From: Mesorhizobium sp.
GTDB lineage: Bacteria; Pseudomonadota; Alphaproteobacteria; Rhizobiales; Rhizobiaceae
Direction of reading: 5' to 3'
DNA: 62,207 bases
NCBI GenBank assembly: GCA_004017275.1
Contig: SAKE01000027.1
Span: 1-62,207 of the forward strand
Shown here: positions 17,948-25,786 of the stretch, one piece after another
Numbering within the stretch: the first letter of the stretch is position 1
Layout of the letters: every line of letters begins with the position of its first letter
The notes under the pieces: model-generated
Database searches by the model: none
What the model saw: the letters and a program-made list of their open reading frames with translations, nothing else
What the model was told of the DNA's origin: nothing
Made by a program: the position numbers and the translations under genes

Positions 17948-18415
17948 TCAAGCGCGCTCGATGCGGCACTGATAGCAATTGTTGCGCGCCGAGCGGACAT
18001 GGACGTAGGCGATATCGTCGCGTTCGAACAGGGTCTCGGCCCGCGCGGCAATGGCTCCGGTCGGAATGACGCCGCCGCTGCCGTAGACAATGCGGTTATC
18101 CCTGCCATAGCCGCGGACGATGTAATCGGGGCTTTCGAGAATCTCGGGAAGCGCCTCGCTCCCGGCGGCGCGGTCGCATTCTTGCGCATGCAGGAAGATC
18201 GGCCCGGTTTCGGCATAGGGCTGGAGCTGCGGGAATGGCCGGTAGGCTAGAATGAGATAAGCGTCACCGGCGGCGATGTTCCTCAGGCAATGCCGGCAAG
18301 GCATGCCGTCACCGTCGGAGACCTTTTGCTCGGGCGTATTTCCATAGGCATCGGCGCCGCCGCGCTGCAGCGCTCTGACATCTTCGGTCGGCAAGGCTTT
18401 GAACTGAATGGTCAT
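17948..18415 (-). CDS. DUF1203 domain-containing protein
   Basis: 155 aa. Matches the DUF1203 pattern: N-terminal MTIQFKALPTEDVRALQRGGADAYG, a PCRHCL pair of cysteines near residue 40, AYLILAYRPFP, GPIFLHAQEC, YGSGGVIPTGAI and the C-terminal YVHVRSARNNCYQCRIER. The conserved Cys residues (CRHC, QEC, CYQC) could bind metal. Function is unknown. It sits alone with its own terminator, in front of the cysK operon on the same strand. Confidence 0.88.
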   Translation of the reverse strand: MTIQFKALPTEDVRALQRGGADAYGNTPEQKVSDGDGMPCRHCLRNIAAGDAYLILAYRPFPQLQPYAETGPIFLHAQECDRAAGSEALPEILESPDYIVRGYGRDNRIVYGSGGVIPTGAIAARAETLFERDDIAYVHVRSARNNCYQCRIERA

Positions 18416-18515
18416 GATGAAATCTCCGGTGTCGTCGACCGGAAATTATGTCCTCAGATCCACGCTTCCCACCCGATTCCTGCGAATTAGCGGATGGCTC
18501 AGATTTCAGCTGGCA

Positions 18516-19088
18516 TCACGGCCGCATGACGCTGGCCGAGCGCTCGTCGAAGGGCAGCGGATGCACGGTTTCCTTTTTTTGCGCGACCGGCGCAAAACCG
18601 AGCTTCTGATAGAGCGGCAGAGCGGCCGGATGATCGAGCGTGCAGGTCTGCACCGTCACCCGCTTCGGTCCGTACGACCATGCGGCGGCGATGGCGGAGC
18701 CCAGGAACCAACGGCCGATGCCTTGCCCGGTCGCATGGTCCATCATGCCGAAATAGGCGAGCTCGACTTCTTCCGGCAGATGCGGCTTGAGATCGAAGAA
18801 CCCGGCCGGCGCGCCGTCGAGGTAGAGCACCCGGATGTCGCGATCCTCGCGGTGGATGCCGGCAGAAAGCTCCTCGTCATCCAGCCGCAACACGTTGACC
18901 CAGTGCCATTTGCGCCCCACCCGGTCCATCAGATAGCGGTAGAAATGCAGCGGAATGTCCTTGGTCTTCAAGAGCGCGATCTGACGGTTGTAAGGCACAG
19001 GCGGCGAATAGGCCGGCGGCACATGCATCTCGAGAAACGTCACCGTGACTTCGATGTCTTCCAGCGCGCCGTTTTCCATCGTCTTCAT
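18516..19088 (-). CDS. GNAT family N-acetyltransferase
   Basis: 190 aa from ATG 19088, chosen because it overlaps the sseA stop (ATGA, 19085-19088); ATG 19079 is an alternative. GNAT fold: VTVTFLEM, RVLYLDGAPAGFFDLKPH (strand 4), EVELAYFGMMDHATGQGIGRWFLGSAIAAAW (acetyl-CoA binding Q-x-x-G-x-G/A with QGIGRW) and VTVQTCTLDHPAALPLYQKLGFAPV. The substrate is unknown. It is the last gene of the cysK-alaX-sseA-GNAT set. Confidence 0.9.
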   Translation of the reverse strand: MKTMENGALEDIEVTVTFLEMHVPPAYSPPVPYNRQIALLKTKDIPLHFYRYLMDRVGRKWHWVNVLRLDDEELSAGIHREDRDIRVLYLDGAPAGFFDLKPHLPEEVELAYFGMMDHATGQGIGRWFLGSAIAAAWSYGPKRVTVQTCTLDHPAALPLYQKLGFAPVAQKKETVHPLPFDERSASVMRP

Positions 19089-19936
19089 TCCTTGCCGGTC
19101 ACGACAGGCGTGTCGGAAAGCCCGCCCCACTCCGTCCATGAGCCGTCGTAAAGCCTGTTGTTCGTGTGGCCAAGTGTTTCCAGCGCCAGCGTCACCACCG
19201 CCGCAGTAATGCCGGAGCCGCAGGAGGTGACGACAGGTTTCGACAGATCGATGCCGGCCTCCTCGATCACCTTGCGCAGGCGGTCCTTCGGCAACAGCTT
19301 GCCGCTTTCCGACAGCGCCGAATAGGGCAGATTGCGTGCGCCAGGCATATGGCCGGAGCGGATGCCCGCGCGCGGTTCAGGCTCGGTGCCTGTAAAGCGA
19401 CCCGGTCCACGGGCATCGGCGATCTGGCTTTCGCTGGTATCGACAATCCGGCGCATGTCGGCGAGGCTGGCGACGCGACTGGCGTCGAAATCCGCATAAA
19501 ACACGCTTGGCGCGATCTTCGTCGGTTCGGCCGTTACCGGTCGACCGGCGGCTTTCCAACCATCGAAGCCGCCGTCCAGAATGTAGGTCTGGAAGACGCC
19601 CATCACCCGGAACATCCACCACGCCCGAGGTGCGGAGAAGAACCCCGGACCGTCATAGACGACGATGGTATCGTCGGCCGAAACGCCCATCGAACCGACA
19701 TATTGGGCAAAATGCTGCGGTGACGGAAGCGTATGCGGCAGTGGTGAATCCGGATCCGAAACCGCATCCTGATCCAGAAATCGTGCGCCTGGTATGTGGG
19801 CGGCATCGTACTCGCCGCGCGCATCACGCTTTTGCGCGGGCAGATACCAGGATGCGTCAATGATCGTCAGGCCCGGTTCGCCCAGGCGCTGCTGCAGCCA
19901 GTCCGCGTCGACGGTGAAAGGGCTTTCCTCGGCCAT
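19085..19936 (-). CDS. sseA: 3-mercaptopyruvate sulfurtransferase
   Basis: 283 aa, two tandem rhodanese domains. It transfers sulfur from 3-mercaptopyruvate (a cysteine transamination product) to thiophilic acceptors. N-terminal inactive domain: VDADWLQQRLGEPGLTIIDASWYLP, ARGEYDAAHIPGARFLDQD. C-terminal domain: IADARGPGRFTGTEPEPRAGIRSGHMPGARNLPYSAL and the active-site loop VVTSCGSGITAAVVTLAL, where CGSG-I/V-T fits the mercaptopyruvate rather than thiosulfate class. It lies between alaX (36 bp upstream) and the overlapping GNAT gene. Confidence 0.94.
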   Translation of the reverse strand: MAEESPFTVDADWLQQRLGEPGLTIIDASWYLPAQKRDARGEYDAAHIPGARFLDQDAVSDPDSPLPHTLPSPQHFAQYVGSMGVSADDTIVVYDGPGFFSAPRAWWMFRVMGVFQTYILDGGFDGWKAAGRPVTAEPTKIAPSVFYADFDASRVASLADMRRIVDTSESQIADARGPGRFTGTEPEPRAGIRSGHMPGARNLPYSALSESGKLLPKDRLRKVIEEAGIDLSKPVVTSCGSGITAAVVTLALETLGHTNNRLYDGSWTEWGGLSDTPVVTGKE

Positions 19937-19972
19937 CTTCTTCTCCTGACCGCCTTTTTGCGGTGATTGCGT

Positions 19973-20719
19973 TCAGTTTGCCGGCATCGGCCCGAAGCGG
20001 ATGCGGAAGCGCCTGTTTTCGCGGCCCTTCTTCTCAATCTTGCCGATGTGGATCTCGCCGACTTCGCCGGTGCTCTTCACATGGGTGCCGCCGCAGGGCT
20101 GGCTGTCCACCGAAGCGTTGTCGCCTATGCAGACCAGACGGATCTTGCCAGTGCCGACCGGCGGACGGACGTTCTTGGATTTCACCAGGCCGGGGTTGGC
20201 TGCCAGCTCCTCGTCGCCGATCAATCTGGTGAAAATCGGGTGATCGGCCCGCACCAGATCCATCAAGCTCGCCGTCACCTCTTCCTTGGAAAAGCTGGCA
20301 TCCGGAATGTCGAAATCGACACGGCTGTCGTCCTCGGAAACCGCGGCACCCGTGATTGGAAACGGACAGACGACGGTAAGCAGATGGCAGGCAGCATGCA
20401 TGCGCATCAAGAGATGCCGGCGCTCCCAGTCGATGGCCAGCTTCATCGTCTCACCGACTTGCAGCACCGCTTGCTCCAGCGCCGGCACATGGATGATCTC
20501 ATCCTTGGTCTCGCCGGTGATGGTGGCGGCGATGGCGATGCGGCTGCCGTCGCCGCGCTCGAGATAGCCAGTATCGCCCGGTTGACCGCCCGACGTGGCG
20601 TAGAAGATCGTCCGGTCGAGGATGATACCGCCGCGCTCGTTGACGGCAACGACGGTCGCGTCCGCCGTTCGCAGATACGCATCGTCGCGAAACAGGGCAT
20701 CCGTCCTGTTTGCCATCAC
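19973..20719 (-). CDS. Alanyl-tRNA editing protein AlaX-type
   Basis: 248 aa stand-alone homologue of the AlaRS editing domain, which hydrolyses Ser-tRNA(Ala) or Gly-tRNA(Ala). Seen: FYATSGGQPGDTGYL, LEQAVLQVGETMKLAIDWERRHLLMRMHAACHLL with the zinc-type HxxxH (HAACH in place of the usual HTATH), and the second zinc motif QPCGGTHVKSTGEVG. Start is either GTG 20719, overlapping the cysK stop (GTGA), or ATG 20716; both are in frame. It is translationally coupled to cysK. Confidence 0.92.
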   Translation of the reverse strand: MMANRTDALFRDDAYLRTADATVVAVNERGGIILDRTIFYATSGGQPGDTGYLERGDGSRIAIAATITGETKDEIIHVPALEQAVLQVGETMKLAIDWERRHLLMRMHAACHLLTVVCPFPITGAAVSEDDSRVDFDIPDASFSKEEVTASLMDLVRADHPIFTRLIGDEELAANPGLVKSKNVRPPVGTGKIRLVCIGDNASVDSQPCGGTHVKSTGEVGEIHIGKIEKKGRENRRFRIRFGPMPAN

Positions 20720-21750
20720 GCACCCTTTTCGAACGGCACGGAAATCGTGCTCCGCTGCTCCATCCAGCCCGGCACCGGCAGCTGCTTCTCGCGCAGGAAT
20801 TCCGGGTTGAACAGTTTTGACTGATAGCGTGTGCCGTAATCACAAAGGACGGTCACGATTGTGTGGCCGGGGCCTAACTCCCTGGCCAGGCGGATCGCGC
20901 CGGCAATGTTGATGCCGGTGGAACCGCCGACGCAAAGGCCCTCTTCCTGGATCAGGTCGAAGACGATCGGCAGCGCGTCCTCGTCGGGAATCTGGAATGA
21001 AAAATCCGGCGTGAACCCTTCGAGATTGGCGGTGATGCGCCCCTGCCCGATGCCTTCGGTGATCGAGCTGCCTTCGGACTTCAGCTCGCCGCTGGTGTAG
21101 AAGGAGTAGAGCGCGGCGCCCAACGGATCGGCAAGCGCGATCTTCACGTCCTGGCTTTTGGCCTTCAGTCCGAAGGCGACGCCTGCAAGCGTGCCCCCCG
21201 AACCGACCGCCGAGACAAAGCCGTCGACCTTGCCGCCGGTCTGGTTCCAGATTTCTTCCGCCGTGGTGCGGATATGGCCGTCGCGGTTGGCGACATTGTC
21301 GAACTGATTGGCCCAGATGGCGCCGTTCGGCTCGGTCCTTGCCAGTTGCTCGGCCAGCCGCCCCGACAGTTTCACGTAATTGTTGGGGTTCTTGTAGGGC
21401 ACCGCGGGCACCTCGATCAGCTCGGCGCCGAGCAGTTTGATCGTGTCCTTCTTTTCCTGGCTCTGCGTGTCGGGGATGACGATGACGGTGCGGTAGCCGA
21501 GTGCCTTGGCGACCAGCGTCAGCCCGATGCCGGTGTTGCCGGCCGTTCCCTCGACGATCACACCGCCAGGCTTCAGCAGTCCGCGCTGCTCGGCGTCGCG
21601 GATGATGAACAGACCGGCGCGATCCTTGACCGATTGGCCCGGATTCATGAATTCGGCTTTGCCCAGGATCTCGCAACCGGTTTGCTCGGAAGCTTTGTTG
21701 AGGCGGATCAGAGGCGTGTTGCCGATCGCGTCGATCACAGAACGGGGCAT
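20716..21750 (-). CDS. cysK: Cysteine synthase A (O-acetylserine sulfhydrylase)
   Basis: 344 aa PLP enzyme making cysteine from O-acetylserine and sulfide. Motifs: IGNTPLIRLNKASEQTGCEILGKAEFMNPGQSVKDRAGLFII (PLP Lys in SVKDRA), VEGTAGNTGIGL (substrate loop), WANQFDNVAN, SAVGSGGTLAG (phosphate cup) and VGGSTGINIAGAIRLARELG. It is the first gene of a cysK-alaX-sseA-GNAT operon with coupled stops and starts, so cysteine synthesis and cysteine-derived sulfur transfer are co-expressed. It is divergent from the SDR gene. Confidence 0.95.
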   Translation of the reverse strand: MPRSVIDAIGNTPLIRLNKASEQTGCEILGKAEFMNPGQSVKDRAGLFIIRDAEQRGLLKPGGVIVEGTAGNTGIGLTLVAKALGYRTVIVIPDTQSQEKKDTIKLLGAELIEVPAVPYKNPNNYVKLSGRLAEQLARTEPNGAIWANQFDNVANRDGHIRTTAEEIWNQTGGKVDGFVSAVGSGGTLAGVAFGLKAKSQDVKIALADPLGAALYSFYTSGELKSEGSSITEGIGQGRITANLEGFTPDFSFQIPDEDALPIVFDLIQEEGLCVGGSTGINIAGAIRLARELGPGHTIVTVLCDYGTRYQSKLFNPEFLREKQLPVPGWMEQRSTISVPFEKGA

Positions 21751-21977
21751 TCAGGATTCCTTGTGTAGGTACGGCGAAACCCTAGAAACCCGACGCTTCG
21801 GTTTCAAGGCAAGAATTTATCTGGTCCAGTCGCATTTGCAGTGCTGTTTGTTGCGTCAACGCTTCCCGAGGCCGGCCGCTTGCGCCACTGTTCATTTCCG
21901 GCTGACGTTGAAAAGCAGCTTTTCATTCGATTTCTTCACCGCTAGAGCAAAGCACCAACAAGTCGACAGGGCATAGC

Positions 21978-22799
21978 ATGACACTCTACCGGGCCAACCC
22001 GAAGCACGGCGTCGCCTGGATCACCGGCGGCAGCAGCGGCATCGGCCGTTCGCTGGCAAGGGATCTTGCGTCCCAAGGCTATGCCGTAGCGGTGACGGCG
22101 CTCGACGAGGATCCGATCGACACGCTTGTCGTCGAGACCGCGCAGATGCCGGGCAGCGTGACGGCCTTTCCCTGCGACGTCACCGACGAACCGCGCATGG
22201 CAAGAACCGTCGCCGCGATCGAGAAGGAACTCGGTCCCATCGTGCTCGCCGTCTTCAATGCCGGAAACTACATTTCGACGCCGGGTGAAAATCTTGTCGT
22301 CAACGATTTTCGCCGGTCTTTCGAGGTCAACTATTTCGGCATCATCAACGGCTTGGTGCCAGTGGTCGAGCGTATGCGTGTGCGGGCGCGCGGCCATGTC
22401 GTGCTGGTCGGCTCCGTCACGTCCTATTTCGGCTGGCCGACAACGGCCGCCTATGGCGGCACCAAGGCGGCAATCAACATCCTGGCCGAGTCGCTGAAGT
22501 ATGATTTCGACAAGATGAATGTGCGCATTCAGGTGTTCAATCCTGGCTTCATCGACACCCCGCTGACCGAGAAGAACATGCTGCCAATGCCGGGACTGAT
22601 GCCGGTCAGCCGCGCGTCGCGACGCATGGCGCGGGGTATCAAGTCGGGCGGCTTCGAAGTCACCTTCCCGCGCCGGACAAGCTGGCCCCTGAAACTGCTC
22701 AGCCTGCTGCCGAGGCCGCTGTACAGAGGGTTTATCAGCCTGATGACCAGTTGGAAGGCGCGGCCGCTGCATTACGACCGCAAGCCGCCAATCGAATAG
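21978..22799 (+). CDS. SDR family NAD(P)-dependent oxidoreductase
   Basis: 273 aa short-chain dehydrogenase. Rossmann motif WITGGSSGIGRSLARDLA at residues ~14-31, CDVTDEPRM, FNAGNY (NAG-type), GHVVLVGSVTSYFGWPTTAAYGGTKAAINIL with the catalytic Ser and Y-G-G-T-K (YxxxK), and FNPGFIDTPLT. The C-terminal ~70 residues (SRRMARGIKSGGFEVTFPRRTSWPLKLLSLLPRPLYR) suggest a DltE/lipid-type SDR that may associate with membrane. Substrate unknown; upstream it faces cysK with 227 bp between. Confidence 0.9.
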   Translation: MTLYRANPKHGVAWITGGSSGIGRSLARDLASQGYAVAVTALDEDPIDTLVVETAQMPGSVTAFPCDVTDEPRMARTVAAIEKELGPIVLAVFNAGNYISTPGENLVVNDFRRSFEVNYFGIINGLVPVVERMRVRARGHVVLVGSVTSYFGWPTTAAYGGTKAAINILAESLKYDFDKMNVRIQVFNPGFIDTPLTEKNMLPMPGLMPVSRASRRMARGIKSGGFEVTFPRRTSWPLKLLSLLPRPLYRGFISLMTSWKARPLHYDRKPPIE

Positions 22800-22873
22800 G
22801 TCCTCGCTTCGATTCGGCGTTGCCCGTTGGTGGCCGCCACCATAGGTTGAGATAGTGTTGCGTGGAGTCTGCG

Positions 22874-23848
22874 ATGGGGCGACGGATCGTGCTTGCTGTG
22901 CTAGGCCTTGTCGCCATCCTCGTGCTGGCTTTCGTGCTCGGCCCACGCGTTGCCGTCGACACCGCGATCCGTTTCGATCCCTCGGTCATCGGCGACGATC
23001 CGCAGGCCTATGTGGCGAAAGTGGAAGCCGCGGTGCCTGGAATCCGCGACGGGCTGGAGAAGGAGATCGTCTGGGCCAATCCGATGGTGCATGCCAGGAC
23101 GCCGCTGTCGATTGTCTACATCCACGGCTTTTCCGCATCGAAGGGCGAGGTCCGCCCGCTGCCGGACGAAGTGGCCGACCAGCTCGACGCCAACCTCTTC
23201 TACACCCGGCTGACCGGTCATGGACAGGACGGCGCGGCGATGACGCAAGGCAGCATCAATGCCTGGCTCAACGACTATGAGGAGGCGCTCGCCATCGGCC
23301 GGGCGATCGGCGACAAGGTGATCGTCATCTCAACCTCGACCGGTGGCTCGCTGGCGGTGTGGGCGGCAACGCAGCCGGGAGCATCGGACGGAGTGGCGGC
23401 GATTGCGTTTATCTCGCCGAATTTCGGCGTGAAGGCGTCCGGCGCTGAGATTCTGACCATGCCATGGGGCAAGCAGATCGCCAGGCTGGTCGCCGGCAAG
23501 GAGCACAGCTTCGTGCCGCGCAACGCGCTGCATGACAAATTCTGGACCACCCGCTACCCGATCGACGCAACCCTGCCGATGCAGGCGCTGACCGAGCTTG
23601 CCTATGGCGCGCCGGTAGAGAAGGCGACCATCCCCGCTTTGTTCATCTTCTCGGATTCGGACAAAGTGGTGCGGCCCGACCGCACACGCGAGATTGCCGG
23701 ACGCTGGGGCGCGCCGCATGAGCTGGTTCCGGTCGACGACACGGGCGACCAGGACAATCACGTCATCGCCGGCGACGCGCTGTCGCCATCGACCACGGCC
23801 TTTTTGGCGCAGAGGATTGCCGTCTGGATCGAAGCGGTGGTGAAGTAG
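22874..23848 (+). CDS. Alpha/beta hydrolase with N-terminal membrane anchor or signal
   Basis: 324 aa from ATG 22874 (GGAG six bases upstream; a GTG start at 22862 is possible). Residues 4-22 (RIVLAVLGLVAILVLAFVLGP) form a signal anchor. Hydrolase features: VYIHGFSASKGEVRPLPDEVA (oxyanion HG), TRLTGHGQDG, and a nucleophile elbow VISTSTGGSLAVWAA with Ser in place of the usual first Gly. Asp is likely in FSDSDKVV and His in DNHVIAGDALSPS. Likely acts in the periplasm or at the membrane; the substrate (ester or lipid) is unknown. A hairpin follows at 23857-23893. Confidence 0.85.
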   Translation: MGRRIVLAVLGLVAILVLAFVLGPRVAVDTAIRFDPSVIGDDPQAYVAKVEAAVPGIRDGLEKEIVWANPMVHARTPLSIVYIHGFSASKGEVRPLPDEVADQLDANLFYTRLTGHGQDGAAMTQGSINAWLNDYEEALAIGRAIGDKVIVISTSTGGSLAVWAATQPGASDGVAAIAFISPNFGVKASGAEILTMPWGKQIARLVAGKEHSFVPRNALHDKFWTTRYPIDATLPMQALTELAYGAPVEKATIPALFIFSDSDKVVRPDRTREIAGRWGAPHELVPVDDTGDQDNHVIAGDALSPSTTAFLAQRIAVWIEAVVK

Positions 23849-23856
23849 GCGGACGA

Positions 23857-23893
23857 AAAAGGGGCGACCGAAGCATCGCTTCAGCCGCCCTTT
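23857..23893. terminator. Imperfect hairpin between convergent genes
   Basis: AAAGGGGCGACCGAAGC pairs imperfectly (several wobbles or mismatches) with GCTTCAGCCGCCCTTTC across a three-base loop. A-rich left and T-rich right flanks fit a bidirectional terminator for the hydrolase (+) and the helicase (-). Confidence 0.5.
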
Positions 23894-23952
23894 CCTGGTC
23901 TGTCTCGGTGATCAGCCAGCCTAAGCCTGGACTGATTGCAATACGGTCTGGC

Positions 23953-25377
23953 TTACGCGGCCCGCGCAGCCGGACGCTTGCCGCCGAAGCGGCGCTTGTT
24001 GTTGCCTTTGAAGGCCGGCTTGGCGCCTTCCGGCTTGCGCTCGCCGGCGAAGGCCGGCTTGTCGCCGAAGCGCTTCTTGCCAAAGCCGTTGCCTTTGTTC
24101 TCGCCACCGGGCCGCCTGCCGTCGCGACGACCATTGCGGTCGTTGCGGTCGTTGGCCGGCTCGAAGCGCTCGTTCTTTTCAGCCGGATTGCGCTGCGGAT
24201 CGGGGCTGCCGAGATGGTCGGCAACGATCGGCAGCTTGGTGCGGATGATGCGCTCGACCTGGCGCAGCTTGCTGTTCTCCGAAGGATCGCAAAGCGTGAT
24301 CGCGATGCCATCCATGCCGTTGCGGCCGGTGCGCCCGATGCGGTGGACATAGCTCTCTGCTTCATCAGGCAGGTCGAAATTCACGACATGGCTGATGCCG
24401 GGCACGTCGATGCCGCGCGCCGCGATATCGGTCGCCACCAGGATGCGCACCGAACCGTCGCGGAAATCGTTCAGCGCCTTCTGGCGGGCGTTCTGCGACT
24501 TGTTGCCGTGGATGACAGCGGCCTTGAAGCCGTCGCGCTCGAGGTCCTTGGTCACCCTGTCAGCACCATGCTTGGTGCGCGAAAAGATGATGACGGACTT
24601 CATCGCCTCATCGGCGAGCATCGTCGACAGCACCTGGCGCTTCTGCTTGGTACGGGCGAAGACGACGCCTTGCACGATCTCGGCCGCCGCCGTGCTTTGC
24701 GGCGCGACTTCGACGCGGATCGGGTTCTTCAACAGGCCCTTGGCCAATTCGGCGATTTCATTGGGCATGGTCGCCGAGAACAGCACCGTCTGACGGTCGG
24801 GCGCGGTCGCCTTGGCGATGCGCTTGACGTCATTGATGAAGCCCATATCGAGCATGCGGTCGCCCTCGTCGAGCACCAGCCATTTGGTGTCGGCAAGCAT
24901 GAGGTCGCCTTCGCGCACCAGGTCGGTCAGCCGGCCGGGCGTTGCGATCAGGATATCGACGCCAGGAGCGACCTTCTTCACTTGGCTGAAGCGCGAGACG
25001 CCGCCGAGTACGAGCGCGGTCGAGACATGCGCGCCCTTGGCGAGGATCTTGATGGTGTCTTCGATCTGCACGGCGAGTTCGCGCGTCGGCGCCAGGATCA
25101 GCGCACGCGCCGTCTTCGGCCGGCGTTTGGTGCCGAGTGCGATGATCTTCGACAGGATCGGCAGCGCGAAGGCCGCGGTCTTGCCGGAGCCGGTCTGGGC
25201 AATGCCAAAAATGTCACGGCCTTCCATCTGCGGCGGGATCGCCTGCGCCTGGATCGGCTTCGGTTCGGTGAAACCGGCGGTGTGGGTGGCCTTGAGCAGC
25301 GCACCCGTAATACCCAGTGCGGCGAAACCGGTAAGTTCCGCAGTGTTGCTACCGGGCAAAGTGTTTTCGTTGGTCAA
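23953..25377 (-). CDS. RhlE-type ATP-dependent RNA helicase with DEGD motif II
   Basis: 474 aa. Helicase core: Q motif GFTEPKPIQAQAIPP, motif I AQTGSGKTAAFALP, Ia PTRELAVQIED, motif II LDEGDRMLDMGF (Gly replaces the Ala of DEAD), motif III LFSATMP, then IIFSRTKHGADR, ATDIAARGIDVPGISHVVNFDLP and HRIGRTGRNG (motif VI). The C-terminal ~90 residues are a basic, Arg/Gly/Lys-rich tail for RNA binding. The start is TTG (25375-25377); no in-frame ATG would keep the N-terminus. Such helicases act in cold adaptation, ribosome assembly and RNA decay. The leader has two hairpins (listed). Confidence 0.95.
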   Translation of the reverse strand: MTNENTLPGSNTAELTGFAALGITGALLKATHTAGFTEPKPIQAQAIPPQMEGRDIFGIAQTGSGKTAAFALPILSKIIALGTKRRPKTARALILAPTRELAVQIEDTIKILAKGAHVSTALVLGGVSRFSQVKKVAPGVDILIATPGRLTDLVREGDLMLADTKWLVLDEGDRMLDMGFINDVKRIAKATAPDRQTVLFSATMPNEIAELAKGLLKNPIRVEVAPQSTAAAEIVQGVVFARTKQKRQVLSTMLADEAMKSVIIFSRTKHGADRVTKDLERDGFKAAVIHGNKSQNARQKALNDFRDGSVRILVATDIAARGIDVPGISHVVNFDLPDEAESYVHRIGRTGRNGMDGIAITLCDPSENSKLRQVERIIRTKLPIVADHLGSPDPQRNPAEKNERFEPANDRNDRNGRRDGRRPGGENKGNGFGKKRFGDKPAFAGERKPEGAKPAFKGNNKRRFGGKRPAARAA

Positions 25378-25786
25378 AATAATCTTCTTTCACGCGGCTT
25401 CAGGCCGCAAACATCGATGGCGGCAGGGCGCAACCTGCCGTCGAACAAATTGTCATGGAACGACAAGGCGGCGGACGTTTCCATCCGCGCGGCTGCGCTG
25501 TCGTGCCCGCAGGCATCATGCCACGGGGCTTTTTCGCCGCTTTGTGATGTACCGGAAAAGGGAGCCGATATACCGGAAAGAGGGAAAACAGACGCAACCA
25601 GTCTCATTCGTCGAGAAGGCCGGATTCGTTCCCGGCCCAAGCGCCTATGGGCTGCATATGGCTGAGTTCGCTTCGGAATGCAAGGGGCGTCATGCTGCGG
25701 TGCAACAAAAACCATGGCGCAAGCGGCGCTTGCACTCGCCTGCCGGCACGATTACCACGAAATGCAGCTGGCTTGGGAGGTAATCG
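25378..25786. other. 409-bp divergent intergenic region with structured helicase leader
   Basis: No convincing gene. On the helicase (minus) side two successive hairpins lie just before the start codon: CGGCAGG/CCTGCCG (25421-25427 with 25434-25440) and GCGGC/GCCGC (25394-25398 with 25404-25408), the latter ending about 17 bases from the TTG start. On the pccB side GGGAGG (25774-25779) precedes the ATG. I could not assign promoters. Confidence 0.5.

Noticed and set aside
25684..25735. GTGCAA...TTGCAC inverted sequence upstream of pccB as a PccR/ScfR-type operator
   Set aside because: The known motif of such regulators needs closely spaced TTTGCAA half sites; here the halves are about 30 bp apart and lack the T/A flanks.
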